64,000 bases of DNA from assembly GCA_011033025.1 (NCBI GenBank), contig WFMF01000396.1, positions 1 through 64,000 of the forward strand, in the 5' to 3' direction. This stretch comes from Beroe forskalii (lineage: Eukaryota; Ctenophora; Nuda; Beroida; Beroidae). Position numbers and translations under genes: made by a program. The notes beneath the pieces are model-generated. The model worked only from the letters and a program-made list of their open reading frames with translations, did no database searches and was not told the origin of the DNA. Positions 26,401 to 64,000 of the stretch are shown here, piece by piece; position 1 is the stretch's first letter, and the number at the start of each line of letters is the position of its first letter.

Positions 26401-28200
26401 TGTAACATCGGTAGGAGTCAGTTACTATTTTTTAGTTGTTCAAACCACACGAGGGCGAACCTGATTAAACTAATGGAGTGTACCGACATTATTGGAACCG
26501 CAGATGTGATAAACTAAGTGTGATAAACTAAGGGTTTCGACTGTTTTTTTATTGATAGGTAGTTGTCAACTAGAATCAGTACAAAGGGTCTAGAACCTAT
26601 GGTAGAAGACTAAAAACACGTTGCATGGGTGAATGGATTTTGTAGCATAGCGCTCCATTAAACTGCAAAAAGAATAATTCAATGAGATGGCATGACTGCA
26701 TCCAAAAATCGAAATGCTTCAGAAGATATCACATGTTACCTGCTACTCAAAATACGAGATGACACCAAACTCTTCTGACCATCATTGTTCTTAGCACTCA
26801 TTGTGGAGAGGAAATCAAGGATCATCTTTGTACTCTCCGTTTTACCAGCACCCGATTCACCACTTAATAAGGAAAATTGAAGTTTGTTAGAGTGTTAGGG
26901 ATGGAGATTTAGGAGTGAGGACTGTCAGATACAATTTGAAAGCATAGAAAAACAAAACCTATAGATGAATCATGGGAAAGTCAAGAAGAAGTCTGTAGTT
27001 TATTGCACGATTATGTGTAATAAAAACTAGTATTCACCTGATTAGAACACACTGCGTCTCTCCAGATTTCCAAATATTCCTGAATGCTTCATTGGCAATT
27101 GCATAAATGTGTGGTTTATCATCTCCAATGAAGAGCTGCAATGGAAAATTTCATCAAACCATGTTCAATTACATAATCAGCAGATTTATGATCAATTGAT
27201 AAAAATGTGACCATCATGGTGTCAATGGAGTTTGAGCAAACTATATCCAAATCTCAACTAACCTTGCTGTACTTCTCAAGGTTCTCATTTGAATAGAGAC
27301 CACTGATTGGTTTGTAAGGGTTAACTGCAACTAGAATGGATCCAATATAGGTCTGAAAACAATTTTGTTAGGCATGTTATTCATCATGGCAATTCACCCT
27401 GGTAAGTGGGCTTTGTGTTGATCTGCAGCTACTGTTAACCATATTGTTTGGATCCATGGCCTTTTGAAACAGATCCACACTATGTAGTATGTTGTGTATC
27501 AATGTTTGCACCACACCATGGAGTGTAGATCCATATTCCAGAGCCTAGATCCATGCCAAAAAATGCGGATCTAGGTAGCCAACTGGTCTACTAGTATGGA
27601 CCCATGCAAAACGAACTCACCAGTGCATATTTAATGAAGCAGTTATTAATTGACTTAATTTTCTATGCTGAAATATTCTCAATAATTCAAAATCTGGAAT
27701 TTTTGTTAACAACTTTTCTGATCTCTGAACCAAGACACTTATTAGGAAATTTGACTTACATATATTTCATTTTTGAAGTATCTGATTTTAAGGTTGTTGA
27801 GAATGGACCCCTCATGGAGGTCACCAAGTGATGCCATGTCCTCCACCCCATCAACACTGGTATTATGCATGATTGCATACTTGTCTGTGGTAAGGTCATT
27901 GCTGTTCACTTTAACGACCTGCAGGAAGTAAGACAAAACAATATAAACTTCACTACAGTATCACAACTAAAATTGAGTCATTGATAGGATTGTATTATAA
28001 CAGAGTCAAGTGAAAATCATTCAAAAGTTTGAGATGAATATCACTTTTTGCTTCTTTGCTTCTTGTTCTTATTAGTTAAAGAATAGACGCCCACAAAAAC
28101 TAACCTCATCATTATCTATGCTTAGGGTGAGTACTCCATTAGATGATGATTCAACGAGTGCTGGTAGGAAGTATTCCCTTTTCACCCAGATCCAACCCCC
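509..28200 (-). CDS. Unconventional myosin heavy chain, Myo10/MyTH4-FERM-like (motor head and first IQ motifs; both ends incomplete)
   Basis: Actin-based ATP-driven motor of the cytoplasm. I assembled 21 exons on the minus strand; all have GT/AG borders and matching phases and give about 795 continuous residues. Domains in order: an N-terminal SH3-like segment, P-loop GESGAGKT, switch [10 protein letters not shown], switch [10 protein letters not shown], actin-binding [11 protein letters not shown], the converter and two IQ motifs. The linker wording (for example [16 protein letters not shown] and [19 protein letters not shown]) is closest, from what I know of the family, to class X and related MyTH4-FERM myosins; class VII or XXII are alternatives because the tail is missing. 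The first exon (start Met) was not found and the tail lies beyond the left edge. A 13.7 kb intron (5,403-19,113) contains an RTEL1-like gene on the other strand. Confidence 0.96.
1432..2232. mobile_element. Foldback MITE, about 0.8 kb, TA target duplication
   Basis: It starts with CCTTAGTGGTAGAAATTATG and ends with the reverse complement; both ends are flanked by TA. Sub-terminal sequence repeats ATCATAAT/ATTATGAT motifs several times. No transposase is encoded. TA duplication and terminal inverted repeats suggest a Tc1/mariner-type non-autonomous element. It lies in a myosin intron. Confidence 0.75.
2496..3453. other. Myosin intron, nothing recognised
   Basis: Intron between two motor exons. 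Short open frames on both strands have no recognisable protein character. Confidence 0.6.
4733..4789. repeat. Near-perfect short hairpin
   Basis: Two arms of about 27 bases, beginning GCTCTATTTGGCAAAACAT and its complement, meet with almost no loop. It sits in a myosin intron. The loop is too small for a typical microRNA precursor; it may be the remains of a minimal foldback element. Confidence 0.65.
5403..5545 (-). repeat. Repeated pyrimidine tract before a myosin 3' splice site
   Basis: On the minus strand CATCCCCTTCTCA-like units occur about six times directly before the acceptor CTTCAG|CCGTTG. This is an expansion of the polypyrimidine tract. Confidence 0.6.
5546..6667. other. Myosin intron upstream of the nested helicase, likely including its promoter
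   Basis: No coding exon recognised. The helicase start ATG is at 6,668, so its promoter and 5' UTR must lie here or just above; no clear core-promoter motif could be assigned. Confidence 0.4.
6668..10314 (+). CDS. RTEL1: RTEL1-like DEAH/XPD-family iron-sulfur DNA helicase, nested in a myosin intron
   Basis: A 5'-3' superfamily 2 helicase; RTEL1 dismantles DNA loops and protects telomeres. Nine exons: 6668-6742, 7029-7098, 7241-7350, 7472-7821, 8010-8465, 8650-8773, 8975-9092, 9371-9465 and 9643-10314. Together they make 689 residues with every phase matching. Motifs: Q motif before YSPYTCQ, Walker A SPTGTGKT split between exons 2 and 3, Ia YASRTHSQL, four Cys of an Fe-S cluster in exon 4 (YCLHP, ACRA, SSCAHH, GTCPYY), the DEAH box, [21 protein letters not shown], and motif [14 protein letters not shown]. 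The C-terminal wording resembles RTEL1 more than FANCJ, DDX11 or XPD. It ends soon after the core, without RTEL1's harmonin-like and PCNA-binding tail, and its last ~30 residues form a hydrophobic helix. Exon 4 is much richer in G+C than its surroundings. Confidence 0.9.
9050..9152 (+). repeat. Duplicated exon end plus 5' splice site (helicase exon 7)
   Basis: The last ~45 bases of exon 7 and its donor (ATACCAG|gtggg) are repeated directly downstream at 9,105-9,152. Only one base (GAGAATC versus GAGGATC) differs over most of the copy. Confidence 0.85.
10311..10316 (+). promoter_or_regulatory. Poly(A) signal AATAAA overlapping the helicase stop codon
   Basis: The last codon and TAA stop form AAATAAAGC. 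A second AATAAA lies near 10,352. If the first is used, the 3' UTR is only a few tens of bases long. Confidence 0.55.
10687..11590 (+). repeat. 16-bp minisatellite, unit close to AGTGAAGTGGTGTCAG
   Basis: More than 50 imperfect copies. A higher-order duplication of about 330 bases is visible: the variant GTAGCTAAGTAGTGTCAG recurs near 10,900 and 11,228. It starts about 370 bases after the helicase stop. The GTGGTGTCAG core is shared with the array at 46,857-47,680. Confidence 0.9.
11600..12320. repeat. Repeat with TATCCTATCTCC motifs, inverted partner at 15,655-15,990
   Basis: About 180 bases ending near 12,316 are the reverse complement, with some divergence, of 15,655-15,780. Shared blocks include GGTATCCTAACTCCAG and TCAATGGAGATAGGATA. 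The motif TATCCTATCTCC recurs several times in each copy. Ends and target duplications could not be fixed. Confidence 0.6.
12321..12886. other. Myosin intron, nothing recognised
   Basis: A+T-rich sequence without coding character. Confidence 0.5.
12887..13713. mobile_element. Foldback element with CpG-rich palindromic arms, TAA target duplication
   Basis: Inverted arms of roughly 200 bases begin GACCCCAACTAATCGTGAC and end with the complement; TAA flanks both sides. The arms carry nested palindromes such as TGACGTGACGCGTCACGTCA and blocks of AGGGGACGCGTCCCCT. A 3-bp TAA duplication would fit the PIF/Harbinger group. No transposase is present. The CpG-dense arms contrast with the A+T-rich intron. 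Confidence 0.8.
13714..15139. other. Myosin intron, nothing firm recognised
   Basis: Several short open frames on both strands without family resemblance. Confidence 0.45.
15100..15218 (-). mobile_element. tRNA-derived SINE (head resembles tRNA)
   Basis: On the minus strand 15,218 to 15,140 has an A box (TAGCTCAATTGGCAGAGCA) and a B box (GGTTCAAGCC), with a D arm and T arm that can form. The acceptor stem does not pair and the anticodon loop lacks U33, so it is not a working tRNA. The tail CACCGAG, T-run, GTGTGACTATAGGC, GATGAATTACAAATA recurs in plus orientation near 15,303-15,352 and 19,243-19,290. Confidence 0.65.
15303..15352 (+). repeat. SINE tail fragment
   Basis: TCACCGACTTTGTATG followed by TGACTACAGCCAAGGTG and AATTACAAATA matches the tail of the SINE at 15,100-15,218 in the opposite orientation. 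Confidence 0.5.
15424..15585. mobile_element. hAT-type MITE, 162 bp, perfect 8-bp target duplication
   Basis: Terminal repeats are CAAGGGCGTAGCCAG and CTGGCTACGCCCCTG. The 8-bp sequence CATGCAGG flanks both ends (15,416-15,423 and 15,586-15,593). An 8-bp duplication with GGGCGTAGCCAG termini is typical of widespread animal hAT MITEs. Confidence 0.9.
15655..16150. repeat. Repeat with GGAGATAGGATA motifs, inverted partner of 11,600-12,320
   Basis: Starts GGAGATAGGATAC and repeats that motif near 15,720 and 15,963. The first ~125 bases pair with 12,190-12,316. Confidence 0.6.
16926..17712. mobile_element. Foldback MITE, about 0.8 kb, TA target duplication
   Basis: Begins CAGTAGGGTGCCATATG, continues TTTTCGTCGTTTT, and ends with the reverse complement; TA lies on both sides. 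TA duplication and a CAGTNNGG start suggest Tc1/mariner. No transposase is seen inside. Confidence 0.85.
18060..18320 (+). repeat. Dispersed repeat, copy B
   Basis: Diverged match to 90-350 in the same orientation. Both copies lie in myosin introns or at the gene's edge. Confidence 0.5.
18776..19140 (-). repeat. Tandem copies of a myosin exon end with its 5' splice site (three copies)
   Basis: The 3' half of exon 19114-19210 (CTGGGTAACGTTACATTCC through GATAGAGATG) and the donor recur at about 18,950-19,005 and 18,785-18,842, about 165 bases apart. The intronic copies keep an intact donor (GATG|gtaag) but lack the upstream acceptor. Between copies lie GGTTACCATGGTTACC-like blocks. Confidence 0.85.
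19114..28200 (-). CDS. Myosin, N-terminal half of the motor (exons 1-11 as seen)
   Basis: Exons from 5' to 3': 28105-28200, 27760-27918, 27263-27352, 27038-27135, 26740-26862 (P-loop), 23208-23341 (switch I), 22799-22857, 22430-22537, 20319-20351 (only 11 codons), 19529-19588 and 19114-19210. The first recognised exon begins in phase 0 with [11 protein letters not shown] and has no Met, so a short upstream exon is missing. Exon 26740-26862 starts inside the Ser before GESGAGKT. Exon 19114-19210 encodes [18 protein letters not shown] and is followed in its intron by two partial copies of its own 3' end with intact donor sites. The 3' splice site of exon 23208-23341 is also partly duplicated upstream. 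Confidence 0.95.
19243..19290 (+). repeat. SINE tail fragment
   Basis: GTGTGTGACTACAGGCAGG followed by GTGAATTATATATG matches the tail seen at 15,303-15,352. Confidence 0.45.
20352..22429. other. Myosin intron with a hairpin element and a simple repeat
   Basis: At 21,286-21,470 a CCGAGG/CCTCGG-rich foldback is bounded by GTGCAGCAC-like and GTGCACCGTGC-like ends and contains ATTGATCGACCGAGG and its complement. A TTAGTTTGTCAG repeat follows at 21,575-21,660. Nothing else recognised. Confidence 0.5.
23325..23485 (-). repeat. Duplicated 3' splice-site region upstream of the myosin switch I exon
   Basis: On the minus strand the true acceptor CTATTTCAG|TCCCATCTTGG is preceded by an imperfect copy GAATTTCAGTACCATCCT about 80 bases upstream. 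A weaker third trace (CTGCCATCTT) lies further up. The GATTGTTG...GAATTATAG-ATTGA stretch repeats with it. Confidence 0.6.
24197..24957. mobile_element. Foldback MITE, about 0.76 kb, TA target duplication
   Basis: Termini TACTGCCGTGATTTGGAAAA and the complement, flanked by TA. GGAAGTAACT/AGTTACTTCC motifs recur about ten times inside, in both orientations. Confidence 0.8.
24958..26739. other. Myosin intron, nothing recognised
   Basis: A+T-rich sequence before the P-loop exon. A short duplication GTGATAAACTAAG occurs near 26,508-26,533. Confidence 0.5.
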
Positions 28201-29803
28201 CTGAAATATAATTTCGAATGTATTTACTATATTAAGGTAATTTCAATTGTATAAATCATTGAAATGGTTTTGTTGATCCAAAGTCAATTCGATTTCTTTT
28301 GTTTGATAAATGCTTGTGTATCACCAGTCAAATTATGTGCAATTGAATTTAATTCAAGGATTGAATTCGTTGATTGGCTTGTTTTGGTGAGATAAGCTCC
28401 ATAATATTTGGCTCCTGCCATGTAGAAAAAAAAGAAGAATATAACAATACATACTGGTTGGATCTCAATCACACTCATTCAACCTTCAGCAAATCATTTA
28501 CACGAATGAACCTCCATCCTTTGAGAAATGTAAGTTATACTGTGTTGCTTACAAGCAGTTAGGGGTAATAGGTAATTATATTTGTGGAAGCATTTTCACT
28601 TTTAATCATGCAATAATGTTCATCAATTTATGCATAAACTAGGCTAACTGAAAAAAATATACCATTATAAATTATTGATAAAGTCACATGCTATACAGTT
28701 TTTCTATGCTGGATCTATACTGGATCCAATATTCAATTAACCTGCCACTTGGCATTAAGGTATTGTGTGCTGTGAAGTCATGGCTACCATGCATCCTTTT
28801 AAAAGCACCCAATAGTAGAAACTTCTTCACTTTACACAAAATGCCATGAAGGCACTAACATTCAAAATGAATGGTGTATCACAATGCAGAATGCAGATAA
28901 TGTTCATCATAGAATTCCACAAAAAATTGCTGAGTTAGTAATAAAAAATTCATGGAGTGGTAAACTTGTCTGACGTTGTTAAACCCATCATTGAATCATT
29001 CTAAATATTGCATATTCTACAAATTGTATCAACTATCATTGATTATTCTAAAATAAAATAAAATAAAATAGATAAGATAAGATCAATTAATAAGATAAAA
29101 TAAATAAAATAAAATAAAATAAAAAATTTTGATATTACATCAACACTAATTTCATAAACATGTCAATGATTCATTGGCCAATCTGCTGGATCTTCCAGCC
29201 CATATTATTTTATAGACATTAACATTGAAAAATATATTAAACATTATAAGTTAAACATTATAATTTATGGGATAATAAATTAGCGCATAATAATTTAATA
29301 TTGATAAATTAAGATACGGCATAGGTAATAACTGCTTCAATGAAGATAAGATAAGATAAGATAAAATGTTTTGCCATCTGGGCAACACGACTAGGTGAAA
29401 ACACTAATCAGCACACTAATCAGCACACCATTAAATAAATGGTTTTGATAAGCACATGCGGGTTAGACATTGCCTGACCCACATTAAACTAGATATACGA
29501 TAACACTCCAAAACCTAAATGATAAAAAGTGCAATAAATAAAATAAAAAGCTTGGTATTGATCAAACAGTGAAGAAAATATAATTTATGTATGAGTGAGC
29601 AGATTGCTGGATTGACAGACAAATTTACTTTTGCATACATCAATTTTCTATATAAATATTTGAAGCCAAAATATATCACCATCTATTTTATATAGGATCA
29701 CCCAAAATTGTACAAAATAGGAAAATTTCTAAAGTTTTTGAAAAAATAAATATCAATAGAATTTTCCCTACCCTCCGCTGCGCGCTATTTTTTTCGCAAA
29801 ATA
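28201..29803. other. Region upstream of the first recognised myosin exon
   Basis: The missing first myosin exon should lie here or beyond. AAAATA and AAGAT simple repeats occur at 29,050-29,130 and 29,343-29,365. No convincing exon was found. Confidence 0.45.
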
Positions 29804-29927
29804 AGGCTCCGTAACATGGAGTAACTCACGAACAAACAGGGGCACAACATGTGGCCGTGGCAATGCAAGTTCCAATTCCAGTTCCACGGTGGTCGTTGCC
29901 CTATTCCATGTTACAATTACGGAGCCT
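29804..29927. mobile_element. Short MITE, 124 bp, TA target duplication
   Basis: Ends AGGCTCCGTAAC and complement GTTACAATTACGGAGCCT, with TA on both sides. Confidence 0.7.
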
Positions 29928-29929
29928 TA

Positions 29930-30240
29930 ACCAAATTTTGCGCCCGCATAGGTCGTGTGTACGCGCCGCGCGCTTCCCTGTGATGGGGAAGCACGCCGCG
30001 CGAGCCAAACAGGGATATACGTGTTTAGCAAGCGCGCTGGCCGCCTCCTCTACGAAAAGCGCGCGCGCGAACAAATAGGGACACGCAGCATAGCAATAGC
30101 ATGTGGTAACGATTGACAGAGGCCTCGATGAAGTCGCGCGGATTTCGTCTGCGCGCTTCAACTTCAAATGTAAATTCCGTCAAAAGCACACAATTTCGCC
30201 CGTCTTTATCGAGGCCTTTTTTCAAATTCAATCGAGCAAT
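29930..30240. promoter_or_regulatory. CpG- and GCGC-rich stretch, possible promoter region of the myosin gene
   Basis: A G+C-rich island with many GCGCGC runs in A+T-rich surroundings, about 1.8 kb upstream of the first recognised myosin exon. The promoter role is inferred from position and composition only. Open frames here have no recognisable protein. Confidence 0.3.
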
Positions 30241-31039
30241 CTGCACATACGATATGGGTAAAACCCATCTTTAAAAACATTGAATTTATTGTTTTAATCC
30301 GCATTGCTGCCAGAAAGGAAACACCAGTTTTTGCCATAGTAAAATTAAATAAATTGGGGACCTGGTGAACTATAAGTATAACAATCACTCCCAGTATTCG
30401 TAAATATCAATATTACGAGGAGCGGAAGCAAAAAGAATTCTAAATCCTGGAGACGCAACCTGTCGGCGATCAACCTCGTGTCTTGAAAGCTCAAAGTTGA
30501 CATTGAGGGCGTCAGTGGGTCATACATCTTAAGACACTTTTGACATCCGAGGCTCCCTGCCACATCAAATTGTAGCAACTTAAATTTGAAAAATACTTGT
30601 GAATGAGCCACACGTCATACTACAACTAATATCATAGTCATACTCATACTGTCGATCAAAATGGAGATCCAATTTTAGCTTCGAGTTCGAAGTTTTAAAC
30701 TCGAACAAACACGTTATCAAATTATGATTATTGATATGAATTATGATAAGCGGAAGCAATAGGGTAAAATAATCAATAACACGAATACCTACAAATCACC
30801 ACTGATAGCCGCAAATATAGGAATTGTTTGATTATCTCACAATATAACGATTGTTTGATTATTTGACAATCTAAATTGCACTTGCAGCTCATTTTATTTT
30901 TATAATCATGCAAGTGCTATTGAATGAAGGGGGAGGGGATTTCTTTATCGCATTTGGTTCTACCAAAAATTATATGCAATCTGATTGTCAAACAAGCCAA
31001 AATTCTATTTCTATGATAGGAATGAATGCATCTAGATTA
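30241..31039. other. Intergenic sequence between RPB1 and myosin, nothing recognised
   Basis: Short open frames only; none resembles a known protein. Confidence 0.4.
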
Positions 31040-31508
31040 GGAGGTCTATTTATAAAGGTTAGGACAGATTTCGAAAAATCCCCATATTTTCAACCTACCA
31101 AAATTTTGCCCGCCACAATTTTACTCCCCGATTTAATTCAACCCGCTTTCGAAATTTCTTGAACTATCTGTACTAAAACAGTCCAATTTCGTATCAGAGA
31201 TGAGTTTTCAGATAGTTACAGATAATTTAGTCAAAGTCAAATGGTTAAACAATTGAAATTCAAAATTTAGAACAGTAATCAATGAAGCAGAGGCTCAGGA
31301 AGACGATCAAGAATTCGATTTGTAATATTAGAATTAATCTAATTTTCCATTGTTTTCCATGAAAAATCTTTCATTTGTCAGCAAAAGTTAGAAAATCACC
31401 CAATTTTATTTGGTGGGTGAAATTTGGGGATTTTTGAAAAAAATCCCCATATTTTCAACCTACCAAAATTTCAAACACCGCAATTTCAACCCACATAAAT
31501 AGACCTCC
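31040..31508. mobile_element. MITE, 469 bp, TA target duplication
   Basis: Termini GGAGGTCTATTTAT and ATAAATAGACCTCC with TA on both sides. Inside, AAAATCCCCATATTTTCAAC followed by CTACCAAAATTT occurs twice (near 31,075 and 31,440). Confidence 0.7.
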
Positions 31509-32335
31509 TAAGGTAGATTAAGTATCACGGTCAGGACAGATCAGGTAACTCTAAGTCTAACTTAAATCAGAAAAAATGATTCCATCCTGTCTGGAAAATT
31601 TCCACTTTATGATATTTTGTAATTTTTGAATAATTTTTGAATAATCAGTATGGCGGATCGGGATAACGATGCATATTTTAAAAATAAAATTAATGCTCTC
31701 CATAACCAATAAATTAATAATATTTAAAAATCAAATTATTAATCGGTTTTTCAGCCGATCTCATCTAGCAAATTGAACCACGAGTTCTTCACGGCAGTTT
31801 TTTCAAAACTATTTGCATTTTTGTTACTTTATCAACAGATATAATGATAATTAAAAAGTCCTCTGGTAACACTCAGAGGCCGACCCTACATACTGTTTTA
31901 CACTGTACAGTGTACAGTTGACACTGTTAACTGTACCGTGCCCTACATAGTACATGCTGTTATACAGCACGATTAAAATTAAATGCCAGGCGCGAAAGAT
32001 TATCTTCATCGATCCACCCCTGATCAATTAACTGTCATTTCAATTACTCTATCTAGAGCCAATCAAAGGGTTGTTGGAATGCGATCCTCTGCGATTTGAC
32101 AACCAAAGTCAATCAAATATTTCAAGTTTTTTACATAAGGATTCGTCCCGTCCGAACTTTGTATCATTTTTTTGTATCATTTCTTTTTTTATAATAGTTC
32201 GAATAAATACGATCCTTAGGATTGGTTATGGAATAAGGGATTCTGCCAGTTCAAATAGGTTATCTATGAAGTCCTCAACCAATCCGGTAATGTTCTCTTG
32301 AATCCCTGAACTACGATTGGTTAATCTCTTTATCT
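31509..32335. other. Intergenic sequence downstream of RPB1
   Basis: No gene recognised. A small palindromic cluster of ACTGTACAGTGTACAGT lies near 31,900-31,925. Confidence 0.4.
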
Positions 32336-32339
32336 CAAA

Positions 32340-32595
32340 TGTAATTGGTTAATCACTATCGTCACATTCTGTTGATCCTCCTCGAATGTGATTGGCTAAT
32401 CACTATCGTCCTCCTCAACTGTGATTGGTTAATCACTATCATCCTCCTCAAATGTGATTGGCTAATCACTATCGTCCTCCTCAAATGTGATTTGCTAATC
32501 ACTTAATCGTCCTTCTCAAATGTGATTGGCTAATCACTATCGTCCTTCTCAAATGTGATTGGCTAATCACTATCGTCCTTCTCAAATGTGATTGG

Positions 32596-32620
<25 letters not shown>
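32340..32620 (-). repeat. 33-bp tandem array that re-copies the RPB1 stop-codon region
   Basis: Eight or so units read on the minus strand GACGATAGTGATTAGCC followed by AATCACATTTGAG(A/G)AG. The first unit contains the real end of the RPB1 frame (Asp-Asp-Ser-Asp-stop, stop at 32,596-32,598). Each clean 33-bp unit repeats the same in-frame TAG. Confidence 0.9.

Positions 32621-64000
<31,380 letters not shown>

Overview
The window is nuclear DNA from an invertebrate animal. It has spliceosomal introns with GT/AG ends, A+T-rich introns, long gaps between exons, and animal-type proteins (a myosin, RNA polymerase II subunit RPB1 with a heptad tail, an RTEL1-like helicase, a Golgi sulfotransferase, a seven-helix receptor). 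I cannot name the species. Genes nested inside other genes' introns, together with a likely EFF/AFF-type fusogen, would fit a ctenophore or another early-branching animal, but that is a low-confidence guess.

Layout. Two large genes on the minus strand carry the other four genes in their introns, all on the plus strand. (1) Positions 509-28,200 (minus) encode the motor head and first IQ motifs of an unconventional, Myo10/MyTH4-FERM-like myosin; the first exon was not found and the tail runs off the left edge. Its 13.7 kb intron holds a complete nine-exon RTEL1-like helicase (6,668-10,314, plus). (2) Positions 32,596-64,000 (minus) encode RPB1 from just before the catalytic Asp loop to the stop codon, in 36 exons. 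Its 6.3 kb intron (39,965-46,282) holds a multi-exon single-pass membrane glycoprotein resembling EFF/AFF cell-fusion proteins (40,477-46,095, plus). A single-exon rhodopsin-like receptor (41,395-42,358, plus) lies inside that gene, so it is doubly nested. Another RPB1 intron (56,806-61,286) holds a CHST15-like sulfotransferase (59,135-60,770, plus).

Repeats are the striking part. Short or long tandem duplications straddle or abut splice junctions again and again: exon end plus 5' splice site, or pyrimidine tract plus 3' splice site plus exon start, in the myosin, helicase, RPB1 and fusogen-like genes. RPB1 alone has 17-, 34-, 36- and about 33-bp arrays of this kind, a 39-bp coding array, and a 33-bp array that re-copies the stop codon. 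One 17-bp unit of GT...AG form sits inside an RPB1 exon and must be removed to keep the frame. Among the 36 RPB1 exons, only this one fails the frame count. The window may therefore show intron birth by tandem duplication of AG|GT sites.

The rest is transposon debris: five or more foldback elements with target-site duplications, a 2.6 kb hAT-like foldback, tRNA-derived SINEs, and minisatellites that share a GTGGTGTCAG core.
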